Assembly: GCA_965214915.1 (NCBI GenBank)
Contig: CBDCCP010000002.1
Location: 744,001-808,000, forward strand
Source of the DNA: CATQHP01 sp965214915
Lineage (GTDB): Bacteria > Acidobacteriota > Terriglobia > Bryobacterales > UBA6623
Direction: 5' to 3'
DNA: 64,000 bases
Position 1 is the first letter of the stretch, and each line of letters opens with the position of its first letter. The notes beneath the pieces were generated by a model that saw nothing but the letters and a program-made list of their open reading frames with translations, was not told where the DNA came from and ran no database searches. This document shows positions 9,284-18,626 of this stretch, piece after piece. The position numbers were made by a program, and so were the translations under genes.

Positions 9284-10957
9284 ATGGCCCTGGTGAACAC
9301 AACCTCGGCTCGGCCGGCCTTGCCCGTCGTGCTGTCATGCATCTTCGTGGCGGCGCCGGCGTCTGTGGCCAGCGCTCAGATCCGCCTACGCGACGCGGCT
9401 TCGGAGGCCGGCCTTGCGTTCGTTCTCGAGAACTCCCCTACGCCCGAGAAGAACATGATCGAAGCTGTCCCCGGCGGCGTCGCTGCTTTCGATTACGACT
9501 CCGATGGGCTGACCGACATCTACTTCACCAACGGCGCGGAGGTCTCTTCGCTCGTCAAGAAGGGCGTGCGTCATTGGAACCGTCTGTTTCGCAATCTCGG
9601 CGGAATGAAGTTCGCCGACGTCACCGAGCAGTCGGGCGCGGCCGGGCATGGATATTCGATGGGGGCCGCCGCGGCTGACTACGACAACGACGGAGACGTC
9701 GACCTTTTCGTGGCAGGCGTACGAGCGAACATACTGTTTCGGAACGAGGGTGACGGCACGTTCGAAGACGTCACGAAGGACGCCGGCATCTCGAGCGAAG
9801 TCTGGTCCGTAGCCGGCGGCTGGTTCGATTATGACAACGACGGTCATCTCGACCTTTTCGTCGTCAACTACCTCGACTGGAGCCCCGAGAAGGAGCGCTT
9901 CTGCGGGGACCGCAGCCGTCAACTGCGAATCTACTGCAGCCCGACCTACTTCGGCGGTCTTCCGAACGCGCTGTATCGCAATCGGGGAGACGGAACGTTC
10001 GAGGACGTCTCGCGGAAGTCCAAGGTCGGCGATCACATCGGCAAAGGCATGAGCGTAGCGTTTGCCGACTACGATGCCGACGGCTGGATCGATGTCTTCG
10101 TAACGAATGACACCGAGGCGGATTTTCTCTTCCGCAATCGCGGCGACGGGACGTTTGAAGAACTCGGTCTGCCGGCGGGAGTCGGGCTCAGCTCGGACGG
10201 CAAGCCTCTCTCGAGCATGGGGGTCGACTTTCGCGACTATGACAACGACGGCCGGCCCGACATCAGCGTCACCGCCCTGACGCGGCAGACTTTTCCGTTG
10301 TTCCGCAATCTCGGAGACGGATTTTTCGAAGACGCCATCTATGCGAGCAATCTCCACGCGCTGACGGTGTCTCGCAGCGGCTGGGCCAACGCACTTGTCG
10401 ACTTCGACAACGACGGCCTACGAGACCTCTTCGTCGCCGCCTCTCATGTGAACGACCGGGCCGAAGAGTTCGAAAGCACGACATACAAGCAGGCGAACGC
10501 GGTGTTCCGCAATGTGGGCGAGGGGCGTTTCGAGGACGTCTCTGACACGGCGGCCGAATTTCAGCCGGCGGCCCATCGCGGCGCGGCGTTCGCGGATTTC
10601 GATTCCGACGGCCGGGTCGATGTTGTCGTTTCGGTTCTGGGAGGACCGGCCCAACTGTGGCGCAACGAAAGCGAACGGCGCAATCACTGGCTGGGCGTGC
10701 GGCTTGTCGGCTCGCGAAGCAACCGTGACGGGATTGGCGCCCGAGTCCAAGTTCACGGCCGGTTCGAGATGGCCACGTCAAGCGTCGGCTATGCCTCGTC
10801 CTCACTGACGCCGCTTCACTTCGGACTGGGCGCATCGCCTCGCGCCCCGGAGATTCAAGTCCGGTGGCCAAGCGGCGCCGAGCAGAGCGTCAACATTGCG
10901 GATTTCGATCAGGTCGTCATTGTCCGTGAGTCCGCAGCGGGCTCTCCGACGAACTAA
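9284..10957 (+). CDS. CRTAC1-family protein: FG-GAP/VCBS repeats plus ASPIC/UnbV domain
   Basis: This 557-residue exported protein has a signal peptide ending near ASVASAQ. About seven FG-GAP/VCBS units follow, each with a calcium-loop-like motif: DYDSDGLTDIYF, DYDNDGDVDLFV, DYDNDGHLDLFV, DYDADGWIDVFV, DYDNDGRPDISV, DFDNDGLRDLFV and DFDSDGRVDVVV. The C-terminal ~80 residues form an ASPIC/UnbV domain (NHWLGVRLVGSRSNRDGIGARV and a later IQVRWPSGAEQ). The repeats predict a beta-propeller with bound calcium on the cell surface. Family members are linked to adhesion or extracellular binding. It starts immediately after the stop of the TPR gene. Confidence 0.9.
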   Translation: MALVNTTSARPALPVVLSCIFVAAPASVASAQIRLRDAASEAGLAFVLENSPTPEKNMIEAVPGGVAAFDYDSDGLTDIYFTNGAEVSSLVKKGVRHWNRLFRNLGGMKFADVTEQSGAAGHGYSMGAAAADYDNDGDVDLFVAGVRANILFRNEGDGTFEDVTKDAGISSEVWSVAGGWFDYDNDGHLDLFVVNYLDWSPEKERFCGDRSRQLRIYCSPTYFGGLPNALYRNRGDGTFEDVSRKSKVGDHIGKGMSVAFADYDADGWIDVFVTNDTEADFLFRNRGDGTFEELGLPAGVGLSSDGKPLSSMGVDFRDYDNDGRPDISVTALTRQTFPLFRNLGDGFFEDAIYASNLHALTVSRSGWANALVDFDNDGLRDLFVAASHVNDRAEEFESTTYKQANAVFRNVGEGRFEDVSDTAAEFQPAAHRGAAFADFDSDGRVDVVVSVLGGPAQLWRNESERRNHWLGVRLVGSRSNRDGIGARVQVHGRFEMATSSVGYASSSLTPLHFGLGASPRAPEIQVRWPSGAEQSVNIADFDQVVIVRESAAGSPTN

Positions 10958-11175
10958 CCGAAGTTTCAGGGCCGATCGGGCATAAGTCACTGTTGTTGTG
11001 GGAGATATGCTGTTCTGCGGGCGTTCGGTTCCGGCTGCGCTTTGGGCGTCGCTCCGAGGAGTTGGAAACAGCGCCGCCGCACGGGCGTCGGCTGCGTCCG
11101 TATGGCGAAGGCGGCGCTGCCGGCGGCGAGCGGCGCCCGGACCGCGTTTCCGGCAGACCGCCGCCATGACCGAGA
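10958..11175. other. Convergent intergenic spacer, nothing recognised
   Basis: About 220 bp separate the convergent CRTAC1 and beta-helix genes. I see no coding pattern, RNA gene or clear stem-loop terminator followed by a T-run. Confidence 0.5.
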
Positions 11176-13122
11176 TTATTGGTAGAACGGTTCGTCTTTC
11201 AACCACCGGGGACCGTAGTGCGGCTGAGGACGACCTGCTTCGAGCGCGCCGAGATCCGGGGCCTTGCCTGCGAAATCGTCGTTCACCGTGGGGATGCGCG
11301 CGCCGGCATCGACGGCGGCCCCGTCCGGCGCGAGACGGAAGTCCAGATCTTGCGCGTGATACACCGCGTGACGCTTCGCGGGATCGGGCGGCGCCATGTT
11401 CGCGAAGACGTCGAAATCGACTTCCAAACCATGCCGTTCCTGACCGGTCGCGGCCCGGAACGCATCGAGCGTGGCAAACGCCCGCCAGTCGCCCGCTTCG
11501 GGTTCGTACTGCGTCTCCCCGGCTGGCGGCGCCAACCAGCGGTACTGTTCGGCGGCGTCCTTGTTGGGACGGAATCCGTTGTAGTCCGAGCTGTAGGCCG
11601 GGCCGGCGTTCGACCAGGTCATGACACCCCGGTCGGGCGTGTCCCGGCCAAGGAACAAGTTGTTGCGGTAGTGCATGTTCGACGCAGGGTCTCGCGCAGT
11701 CTGCTCGCCGACGATCGTGTTATGGAACGCGAACAAACCCGCGGCCTTGGCCGAAAACTTGAAGGCTACGCCGCTTGGCACGTGGTAGAGCAGGTTACGA
11801 ATGAAGTAGGCCGGGCCGCCGAAGACGGGCTGGGCGCTGTACCCGCCGTGCGCTGCATTGACTCCGCGGTTGTTGTAAACCCGGATGTTGTGGACGCCGC
11901 CGTCCGTTTCGATGAAGTCATCGCCGGACATATGGATGTCGTTGTTGTAGATGTCGATGGAAGAGGCCCGTCGATGCGGATCGGTCTCGGGCGTTCCGTA
12001 GGTTGAGATGCCGATGCCGTCGTGGAAGTAGGCAACGGCGTTGTGGGCGATGACATGGCCGGGACCGTAAACCTTGACCGCGTAATAGCTGCGCACTTCG
12101 TGGGAGCCGTAGGGTCCGGCGCTGCGCCACAGGGGGCCGGTCCAGCCCACCAGCAGGTTGCGCTGTTCGCTGCGTCCGAGGAAGACGTTGTCGGCGATGT
12201 AAAAGTCGCTCGATCCGGCGTATTCCGTCCAGACTCCGAAGCCGATGTCTTCGAAGCGGCAGTTCGTGACGGCGAGGCCGACCGCTCCCGTGACTCCCTT
12301 GAATCCCGCGAAGATGGCGACGTCGGTATTGCGGAAGGTGAGGCCGTCGAAGATGTGATGGGCGGAGGCGCTGACATCGAACAGGCGGTGGTTGCCCGCG
12401 CCGTCGAAAACCGCCTCTCCGTCGCCGGCGGCGCGGATGACGATCGGTTTCTCGCGAGTGGCCTTGATCGTCAGCCAGTGCGTGCCGTCGAAAGGCGTCA
12501 TCATCGGATCGACATAGTTCAAGCGGTCGTTGCGGTAGAGGCCCGCATGAACCACGATGGTGTCTCCGGGCTGCACGGGGCGCTCCCAGACCACGTTCCA
12601 GTCCCCGAGGCCGGCGCCGTAATAGGCCTGCAGCAGGCTCGTGAAGTGGGGTTCCAGCTTCTCGCCTTCGTGATCCGGCGGATAGACGTGCCGCACGCTG
12701 CCCTCCTGGTAAGGCTGCGGAGGAGTCCGTGTGCGAACCGTGACGGTGCGTTCGGTTTCTCCGGTCGTTCCGTCGGGGTCGCTCAGCACGAACCGACATT
12801 CGTACTCGGCGCCCGGCTCGACGTTGAGAATGCTGCCGGCGAAACCGTGCGGGACTTCATACTCCAGGTGCTCGCGCTTGCGGAAGACGCGCTCGCCGCC
12901 GATCCGCACCAGAGGAAGCGCCTGACGCCATGCGGAGTCCCCGACCTTGCGGAACGCGACGCTGACGGAGGCGTTGCGGTTCGCGTCACCGGAAATCGAC
13001 CATTCGAAGCCCAGGTTGCGCAGCGTGGGATGCTCCACGATGAAGCGGCCCGCGTGGGTGGCGTCCTGAGCGGAAGCGGCCAAGGCGGAGAACAGCACGA
13101 ACGACAGCAGGCGAGAACGCAT
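11176..13122 (-). CDS. Exported right-handed beta-helix protein
   Basis: This 648-residue protein has a cleavable signal peptide (LLSFVLFSALAASAQ). A fibronectin-like N-terminal part (to about 130) is followed by a parallel beta-helix region rich in repeats of the type GDTIVVHAGLYRND, KPIVIRAAGDGEAVFDGAGN and HHIFDGLTFRNTDVAIFAG. The C-terminus has the AVDAGARIPTVNDDFAGKAPDLGALE motif seen at the end of many such proteins. The fold is typical of polysaccharide lyases, pectate-lyase-like enzymes and NosD-type proteins. No catalytic signature is clear enough to assign activity. It lies convergent with the CRTAC1 gene and 41 bp downstream of the transhydrogenase operon. Confidence 0.8.
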   Translation of the reverse strand: MRSRLLSFVLFSALAASAQDATHAGRFIVEHPTLRNLGFEWSISGDANRNASVSVAFRKVGDSAWRQALPLVRIGGERVFRKREHLEYEVPHGFAGSILNVEPGAEYECRFVLSDPDGTTGETERTVTVRTRTPPQPYQEGSVRHVYPPDHEGEKLEPHFTSLLQAYYGAGLGDWNVVWERPVQPGDTIVVHAGLYRNDRLNYVDPMMTPFDGTHWLTIKATREKPIVIRAAGDGEAVFDGAGNHRLFDVSASAHHIFDGLTFRNTDVAIFAGFKGVTGAVGLAVTNCRFEDIGFGVWTEYAGSSDFYIADNVFLGRSEQRNLLVGWTGPLWRSAGPYGSHEVRSYYAVKVYGPGHVIAHNAVAYFHDGIGISTYGTPETDPHRRASSIDIYNNDIHMSGDDFIETDGGVHNIRVYNNRGVNAAHGGYSAQPVFGGPAYFIRNLLYHVPSGVAFKFSAKAAGLFAFHNTIVGEQTARDPASNMHYRNNLFLGRDTPDRGVMTWSNAGPAYSSDYNGFRPNKDAAEQYRWLAPPAGETQYEPEAGDWRAFATLDAFRAATGQERHGLEVDFDVFANMAPPDPAKRHAVYHAQDLDFRLAPDGAAVDAGARIPTVNDDFAGKAPDLGALEAGRPQPHYGPRWLKDEPFYQ

Positions 13123-13163
13123 ACTGCCGATTTTAGAGCAGTTTCCTCTGCAGCGGGCGCGGG

Positions 13164-14441
13164 TTACCAGGCCTCCAACGCGTCCCGGAACAGCGCCGCC
13201 AGATCGCCGGGAGATGCGGGTTTCGGCGAAAGCTTGGTGACGCGGTGCTGCGGCAGCGCGCCCTCGACCAAAGCCGGGATGTCGGCCTCCGTGTAGTCCA
13301 ACGCGGCAAGTCCGTTGGGTACGCCCAAGCCGCGCATGAACTCCGTGATTCGTCCGGCGAGCGCTTCGCCCGCGTCCTCATGGGGCACGCCGGCTATATC
13401 CGCGCCCAGCGCCGCCGCGGCGGCGAGATGGCGTTGCGGGTCGGCCGACGCCGTGAACCGAAACGTCGCCGGCGCGTTCAAGATCACGGAAGTGCCGTGC
13501 GGAACCAGCGGGTGGTCGGTGGGGTAGCCTTCCTGGCGGAATTCCCGCACCATCCCCGACACGGGATAAGACATGCCGTGCGGCAGGTGGCAGCCGGCGT
13601 TGCCGAAGCCAATGCCCGCGTAGGCAGCCGCCAGCAGCATCATGCCCCGGGCCTCGTCGTCCGCCGGGTTGGCCACCGCCCGCGGCAGATACTCGCGGAC
13701 CATGCGCAGCGCCTGCAGCGCCCAAATATCGCTGATCGGGTTCGAACCCTGGTAAGCGGGGCGCAACAACGGCCGTTCCGGCGCGGGCCGGGCGCCGTAG
13801 GGTATCGCCGTGTACGACTCGACCGCATGGGAGAGAACGTCGAGACCCGTCGAGGCGGCGACGGCCGCCGGCAGCGTGCGCGTGTTGTCGGGATCGAGCA
13901 ACCCCAGCGTGGGTTTCAGGTTGCGGTGAGCGATGCCCGTCTTCGCATGCATGGCGACGAAGTCGAAGATGGCCACACCGGTGGTTTCGCTGCCGGTTCC
14001 CGCCGTTGTCGGGACCGCGAACAACGGTTTCAGCGGGCCCGGAATCGGACGGCCCTTGCCGATCGGCGGATTGACGTACTCCAGGAAATCGGCCGGGTAG
14101 GTCGAGTAAAGATTGGCGGCTTTGGCGGTGTCGATGGTCGATCCGCCGCCGACCGCGACAAATGCCTCCGGCTCGACCTCGACCGTTTTCTCGACGGCCT
14201 CCAGAAACGAAGCATCCGTCGGCTCGACGGCGACCTTGCTGTAAAACTCGACTTCGATGCCGGCGTCGTCGAGCGCCGCTCGGGCTGCGGCGACCGCCGG
14301 CAATTCCGCCAGGAAGCGGTCGGTCAACAGCATGACCTTGCGGATGCCGCGGTCGGCGAGGTCCATGCCCAGCTCGCGCGTCACGCCCGCGCCGAAGCGG
14401 ATGTTGGATGTGGCCAACTCCACTGCGTATTCGTTTGTCAT
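13164..14441 (-). CDS. Hydroxyacid-oxoacid transhydrogenase / iron-type alcohol dehydrogenase
   Basis: The 425-residue cytoplasmic protein belongs to the group III iron-dependent alcohol dehydrogenase family and most resembles hydroxyacid-oxoacid transhydrogenase (ADHFE1 type). That enzyme couples 4-hydroxybutyrate oxidation to 2-oxoglutarate reduction. Visible motifs are the dinucleotide-binding GGGSTIDTAKA, TTAGTGSETT, and metal-ligand histidines in STGLDVLSHAVESY and GCHLPHGMSYP. The start is the ATG at 14441, which overlaps the stop of the glutaredoxin-like gene as ATGA; the frame is open further upstream but that sequence reads as the neighbour out of frame. It is the last gene of a four-gene operon beginning with DUF1501 at 18470. 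Confidence 0.88.
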   Translation of the reverse strand: MTNEYAVELATSNIRFGAGVTRELGMDLADRGIRKVMLLTDRFLAELPAVAAARAALDDAGIEVEFYSKVAVEPTDASFLEAVEKTVEVEPEAFVAVGGGSTIDTAKAANLYSTYPADFLEYVNPPIGKGRPIPGPLKPLFAVPTTAGTGSETTGVAIFDFVAMHAKTGIAHRNLKPTLGLLDPDNTRTLPAAVAASTGLDVLSHAVESYTAIPYGARPAPERPLLRPAYQGSNPISDIWALQALRMVREYLPRAVANPADDEARGMMLLAAAYAGIGFGNAGCHLPHGMSYPVSGMVREFRQEGYPTDHPLVPHGTSVILNAPATFRFTASADPQRHLAAAAALGADIAGVPHEDAGEALAGRITEFMRGLGVPNGLAALDYTEADIPALVEGALPQHRVTKLSPKPASPGDLAALFRDALEAW

Positions 14442-14677
14442 GATTCCGCTTGCGTCAAAACCGCCCGGCAGCCTGCGAGATCGAAGCGGCCCCGGAACAA
14501 TTCCCGTTCGCCCAGCACCGCCACCGGGATATCCATGCCGTAGCGATCTCTGAGGCGCCGGTCGGAGTCCACGTCGATCTCTTCGACGGTCACTTGCGGA
14601 AACGCGGCGGCGAATTGCCGTTTGGCGTCTGCGCATAGGCAACACTCTGGCCGGGAGTAGAAAACGATGCGCTGCAT
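14438..14677 (-). CDS. Glutaredoxin-like small protein (DUF836 type)
   Basis: This 79-residue protein begins MQRIVFYSRPECCLCADAK. The beta strand followed by a CxxC (residues 12 and 15) at the start of a helix is typical of the glutaredoxin-like DUF836 family. FPQVTVEEIDVDSD and YGMDIPVAVL, with the family's cis-proline region, complete the thioredoxin fold. It ends in an ATGA overlap with the transhydrogenase gene and begins 29 bp after the DUF1553 stop. It is short and easily missed because a longer unrelated frame covers it. Thiol redox work for the neighbouring enzymes is an inference. Confidence 0.82.
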   Translation of the reverse strand: MQRIVFYSRPECCLCADAKRQFAAAFPQVTVEEIDVDSDRRLRDRYGMDIPVAVLGERELFRGRFDLAGCRAVLTQAES

Positions 14678-14706
14678 TCTGCGAATAGGGCCGAGTTCTC
14701 GATCAC

Positions 14707-17073
14707 TCAGTTCAAAAAGGTGAATTCGTTCGTGCCGAGCAGCACTTGCGCGAGTTCCGTCCAGCCGTCGCGGTCGGGTTCGCCGCGGGTCCGCTCGATG
14801 AAGCGCGCGGCCAGGTCGATCTCTTCCGGCGATGGGTCTCGGTTCAGCGCCCGGCGGTAGAGAGAGCGCGTCTTTTCCGCGGCGCCCGGCACGCTGTCGA
14901 CCTTTGCAGCCAAGCTCGATGCCTGCTTGCGCATCCATTGGCTGTTGAGCACGAACAGTTGCTGCAGCGGCGTAGTCGTCGCTTGGCGTTGCGGAGTGTG
15001 CTGCTTGGCGTCGGGGAAATCGTAGAGTTCGAGAACCGGGTGCGCCGCCGCCCGGCTGATTTTGGTGTAAACCGTTCTTCTCGCCGCGGTTTCCTGCTCG
15101 ATGTCCGTCGAGGGGCCGCCCATCGTCAAGTCGAGCTCGCCGGACGTTTGCAAGATCGCGTCCCGCCACGACTCGATATCCAGCCGGCGCGGGGTGACGC
15201 GCCATAACAGGCGGTTCGTCGGGTCGGCCTTGAAAGCGTCTTCGCGCATCCGGCCGGCTTGGCGGTACGCGGCCGAGAGCATGATTTCGCGGTGCAGCCA
15301 CTTCAGCGACCAGCCGTTCTCCACGAATCGAGCCGCGAGATCGTCGAGCAGCCGCGGATGGGTCGGCGCCTGCCCCTGCGTGCCGAAGTCCGACGGCGTG
15401 CGCGCCAGATGATCGCCGAAGTGCCAGCCCCAAACGCGGTTGACCCAGACCCGCGCCGTCAGGGGTGCGGCTTCGTCCACGATCTTGTCCGCCAGCTCCA
15501 GTCGTCCGGAGCCGTTGCGGAACGGCTCCGGTTCGCCCTGCGACAGGACGGTCAGGAAGCGCCGCGGAACGATCTCGCCGGGGTTGGCCACGTTGCCCCG
15601 AATGAACACCGGCAAATCGCGCGCTTGCCCCGGCCGCAGGTCCATCCAGGTGACGGTCGGCGTATTGCCGTCGATCCAGACGCCGCAATCGATCACGGCG
15701 TGGGTCAGCGGGGTGTCGTCCGCCGCGAGTCTTTCCTTGAGCTTTTCGGTCTCCTTGCGCAGTTGCGCGATCTTGGGATGAACCTCTTCGGCGATGGTGT
15801 CGAGCTCCTTGAGGTTGCCCAGCTCTCCGGTTCGGCGCACGAGCCGTTCGTGATCCCAAACCAGCTTGTCGGCGGCCTGCGGGTCCATCGCGACGATCGG
15901 CCGCTTGACCAGCCAGAGGCTGGCGAACACGCCGGCGAGCGCGTGATAGTCCTTATTGGTAATCGGATCGAATTTGTGGTCGTGGCAGCGGGCGCAAGCG
16001 ACGGTCAGCCCCAGCAGGCCGCGGCTGACGGCGTCGACCCGCTCGTCCCAGTCGTCGCTGGCGATCGTCTCGATCACGTCGCGGGAAAGCCGCGGGTCTT
16101 TGTGGTACATCGGCGCATTGCCGATGTAGCCCAGCGCGCGCATTTGATGCGGCTCGAATCCCGGCAGCAGATCCGCCGCGAACTGCATACGGATAAACCG
16201 GTCGTAGGGGATATCCGCGTTGATCGCTTCGATCACCCAATCGCGGTAACGCCAGGAGTAGGGGTGCGGCTGATTGGTCGATTCGCGGGTCGGATGATCT
16301 TCGGCCCAGCGGGCCACGTCGAGCCAGTGCCGCCCCCAGCGTTCCCCGTAGCGCGGCGAAGCCATCAAGCGCTCGATCAGCTTGGCGTAGGCGCCGGGAG
16401 AGTCGTCCGCGGCGAATGCTTCGACTTGCTCGTAGGTCGGCTTCAAGCCGATCAGATCGAAGTAGGCGCGGCGGATCAGTGTGCGCCGGTCGACTTCGGG
16501 CGAGGGCTGCAGGCCGTTTTCCTCCAGCTTGGCCAGAACGAAGGCGTCGATCTTGCGCCGGGACCAGCCGAGCCGCCGGGTCTGCGGGGCGGCATGCCGC
16601 TCGAGCGGCTGGAAAGCCCACCAGCGCCGGCCTTCCTCGATCGGCGTGCCCGGGCCGCTTGGCCGCGACGCCCGCTCCTGCGGCTCGCCGGCGCGCGGGT
16701 CGCTCGCGCCTTGGGCGATCCAGTGCCGGAAGTCGGCGATCGTCCGCTCCGGCAATTTGCCTGTCGGCGGCATCTTGAGGGTCGGCTCCTTGTAGCTCAA
16801 CGCTTTGAGGATGAGGCTTTGCTCCGGTTCGCCCGCAACCAGCGCCGGGCCGTTGGCGCCGCCGCGCAGGACAGCCTCGCGGGAGTCCAGCCGCAGCCCG
16901 CCCATCGGCTCCTCGAGCTTCGCCGAGTGACAGGCCAGACAATGCTCTTCGAACACCGGGCGGATCTTTTTCTCGAAAAACGCGATGCGCTCGTCTTGCG
17001 CCGGAGCCATGCCGGCGGCAAGCAGCGCGAGGCAGACTGCGGCGAAGACGGGCCGGCTCGAACGGGCCGTCAA
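14707..17073 (-). CDS. PSCyt/DUF1549-DUF1553 cytochrome-like protein
   Basis: This 788-residue exported protein has a signal peptide (VFAAVCLALLAAGMAPAQ). The PSCyt1 haem motif CLACH lies near residue 45, DUF1549 carries CARCHDHKFDPI near 300, and DUF1553 ends the chain (RVWVNRVWGWHFGDHLARTPSDFG, THPRLLDDLA). It lacks the carbohydrate-binding-like insert seen in the copy at 887-3883. The start codon is TTG at 17073, overlapping the TGA of the upstream DUF1501 gene by 4 bp (TTGA), which supports this unusual start. Two c-type haems and periplasmic location are predicted from the family. Confidence 0.88.
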   Translation of the reverse strand: MTARSSRPVFAAVCLALLAAGMAPAQDERIAFFEKKIRPVFEEHCLACHSAKLEEPMGGLRLDSREAVLRGGANGPALVAGEPEQSLILKALSYKEPTLKMPPTGKLPERTIADFRHWIAQGASDPRAGEPQERASRPSGPGTPIEEGRRWWAFQPLERHAAPQTRRLGWSRRKIDAFVLAKLEENGLQPSPEVDRRTLIRRAYFDLIGLKPTYEQVEAFAADDSPGAYAKLIERLMASPRYGERWGRHWLDVARWAEDHPTRESTNQPHPYSWRYRDWVIEAINADIPYDRFIRMQFAADLLPGFEPHQMRALGYIGNAPMYHKDPRLSRDVIETIASDDWDERVDAVSRGLLGLTVACARCHDHKFDPITNKDYHALAGVFASLWLVKRPIVAMDPQAADKLVWDHERLVRRTGELGNLKELDTIAEEVHPKIAQLRKETEKLKERLAADDTPLTHAVIDCGVWIDGNTPTVTWMDLRPGQARDLPVFIRGNVANPGEIVPRRFLTVLSQGEPEPFRNGSGRLELADKIVDEAAPLTARVWVNRVWGWHFGDHLARTPSDFGTQGQAPTHPRLLDDLAARFVENGWSLKWLHREIMLSAAYRQAGRMREDAFKADPTNRLLWRVTPRRLDIESWRDAILQTSGELDLTMGGPSTDIEQETAARRTVYTKISRAAAHPVLELYDFPDAKQHTPQRQATTTPLQQLFVLNSQWMRKQASSLAAKVDSVPGAAEKTRSLYRRALNRDPSPEEIDLAARFIERTRGEPDRDGWTELAQVLLGTNEFTFLN

Positions 17074-18470
17074 ACCAGCAACTCCTTGAGCACGCGCCCA
17101 TGCACGTCGGTCAACCGGAAATCGCGCCCGGCGTAGCGGTAAGTCAGCCGCTCGTGATCGAGTCCCAGCAAGTGCAGAATCGTCGCGTGCAAATCGTGAA
17201 CATCGACGCGGTTCTCAACCGCCTGGAAGCCGAATTCGTCGGTTGCGCCGTGGCATACGCCGGACTTCATGCCGCCTCCGGCCAACCACATGGTGAAACC
17301 GTACGGGTTGTGGTCGCGGCCGTCGCCCGCTTCGGAAACCGGCGTCCGCCCGAACTCGCCGCCCCACACCACCAGAGTCTCGTCGAGCAGTCCGTTGCGC
17401 TTCAGGTCGCGGACGAGCGCCGCCGCGCCTTGGTCCATCGCCGGACAGCGCTTTGTCAGGTTCTCGTTAATGTCCTTGTGGTCGTCCCACGGCTGCCCGG
17501 GGCCGGAGAACAAGTGTACGTAGCGCACGCCGCGCTCCACCAGGCGGCGCGCCAACAAGCAGCCGTTGCCGAACGGCGTATCGCCGTATTCCTCGCGAAT
17601 CTTTTGCGGCTCCTTGCGCACGTCGAAGGCGTCCATCGCCTCGAACTGCATGCGGTAGGCGGTTTCCATCGCGGCGATGCGCGATTCGAGAAACGCATCG
17701 GGGCCGGTCGAGGCCAGGTGCCGCGCGTTCAACGCTCCCAGCAAGTCGAGCTGCTCGCGCTGCGCCTGCGAGTCCAGCGTGTCGTTGGTCAGATAACGGA
17801 TCATCTTTTTCGGATCCGTCTCGGTATGGTTGAAGTGCGCGCCCTGATGCTCGGCGGGCAGAAAGCCGGAACGCCACAACGACTTGCGGTTCGGCGAGTC
17901 GCACAGGGCGACGAATCCGGGCAGGTTCCGGTTCTCGCTGCCCAGCCCGTAGGAAAGCCAGGAGCCGAGCGTAGGCCGCGTCGAGGCGATGTTGCCGGAG
18001 TGAATCAGGTTCCGCGCGGGCGTGTGCGTCGGGTTGAAGGTAAACATCGAGCGGATGACGCAAAGGTCGTCCACCGTCTCCGCGATGCGCGGCAAGAGCT
18101 CGCTGACCTCGATTCCGCTCTGGCCGCGGGCCTTGAAGGCGAAAGGGGAGGGAAGCAACCCGCCCGTCATACGCTCCGTTCTCAGGTCGGCGGAATCGGG
18201 GCGCTGACCTTCGTATTTGAGCAAAGCCGGTTTGGGGTCGAGCAAATCGACCTGCGACGGCCCGCCGGTCATGAACAGGAAAACGACGTGCTTGGCTTTT
18301 GGAGCGAAGTGCGGCCCGGTCGAGCCGACCGAGCTCGCGGCCGCCGTCGCCGGTTGCAGCATATCCGCGAGCCCCAGCGCTCCGAACCCGCCGCAGAGAG
18401 ATTCCACGAATGCCCGGCGGCTCAGCCCGCCGCCGAATGGGGATGCCGGCGATTTTCTTTCGGAATGCAC
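17070..18470 (-). CDS. DUF1501 protein, first gene of redox operon
   Basis: A Tat signal (SRRAFVESLCGG) precedes the DUF1501 domain: GPHFAPKAKHVVFLFMTGGPSQVDLLDPKP, GSWLSYGLGSENRNLPGF, FLPAEHQGAHF, DETLVVWGGEFGRTP and a C-terminal HLLGLDHERLTYRYAGRDFRLTDVHG. The fold is alkaline-phosphatase/sulfatase-like. The start is a GTG at 18470 or the adjacent GTG at 18473. The frame is open to a TTG at 18500, but that lies too close to the -10 element. GAGG lies 5 bp before the 18470 codon. A duplicated fragment of this 5' end and its promoter lies at 19400-19686. Confidence 0.87.
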   Translation of the reverse strand: MHSERKSPASPFGGGLSRRAFVESLCGGFGALGLADMLQPATAAASSVGSTGPHFAPKAKHVVFLFMTGGPSQVDLLDPKPALLKYEGQRPDSADLRTERMTGGLLPSPFAFKARGQSGIEVSELLPRIAETVDDLCVIRSMFTFNPTHTPARNLIHSGNIASTRPTLGSWLSYGLGSENRNLPGFVALCDSPNRKSLWRSGFLPAEHQGAHFNHTETDPKKMIRYLTNDTLDSQAQREQLDLLGALNARHLASTGPDAFLESRIAAMETAYRMQFEAMDAFDVRKEPQKIREEYGDTPFGNGCLLARRLVERGVRYVHLFSGPGQPWDDHKDINENLTKRCPAMDQGAAALVRDLKRNGLLDETLVVWGGEFGRTPVSEAGDGRDHNPYGFTMWLAGGGMKSGVCHGATDEFGFQAVENRVDVHDLHATILHLLGLDHERLTYRYAGRDFRLTDVHGRVLKELLV

Positions 18471-18626
18471 CACTGCCTCACGCTTTCCCCGGGAAAGCAA
18501 CTCGATTGTATCGCAAGCACGGCCGCGCTTGGCGCCGCAGATGTTTGCAAGAGGCTGCCTGAATCAATTTTACGGATTGGACGGCTGCCCGGGACGGGGC
18601 GGGTTCGGCAGTCCGCGGCAAAAGTC
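18310..18626. repeat. Direct repeat, copy A (DUF1501 5' end plus upstream region)
   Basis: This stretch covers the promoter, start and Tat-signal region of the intact DUF1501 gene. It is closely matched by 19400-19686 in the same orientation. Shared exact blocks include GCAGCATATCCGCGAGCCCC, GGGGATGCCGGCGA and GCAACTCGATTGTATCGCAA. The match weakens but persists upstream (GGACGGC, GCGGCAAAAG). Confidence 0.75.

Noticed and set aside
14438..15859. 473-codon minus-strand frame including the glutaredoxin-like sequence
   Set aside because: Only the last 79 codons (from the ATG at 14677) are real; the rest reads the DUF1553 gene out of frame.
15259..17136. 625-codon plus-strand frame opposite the second DUF1553 gene
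   Set aside because: Same reason: antisense shadow produced by GC3 bias, without motifs or ribosome binding site.
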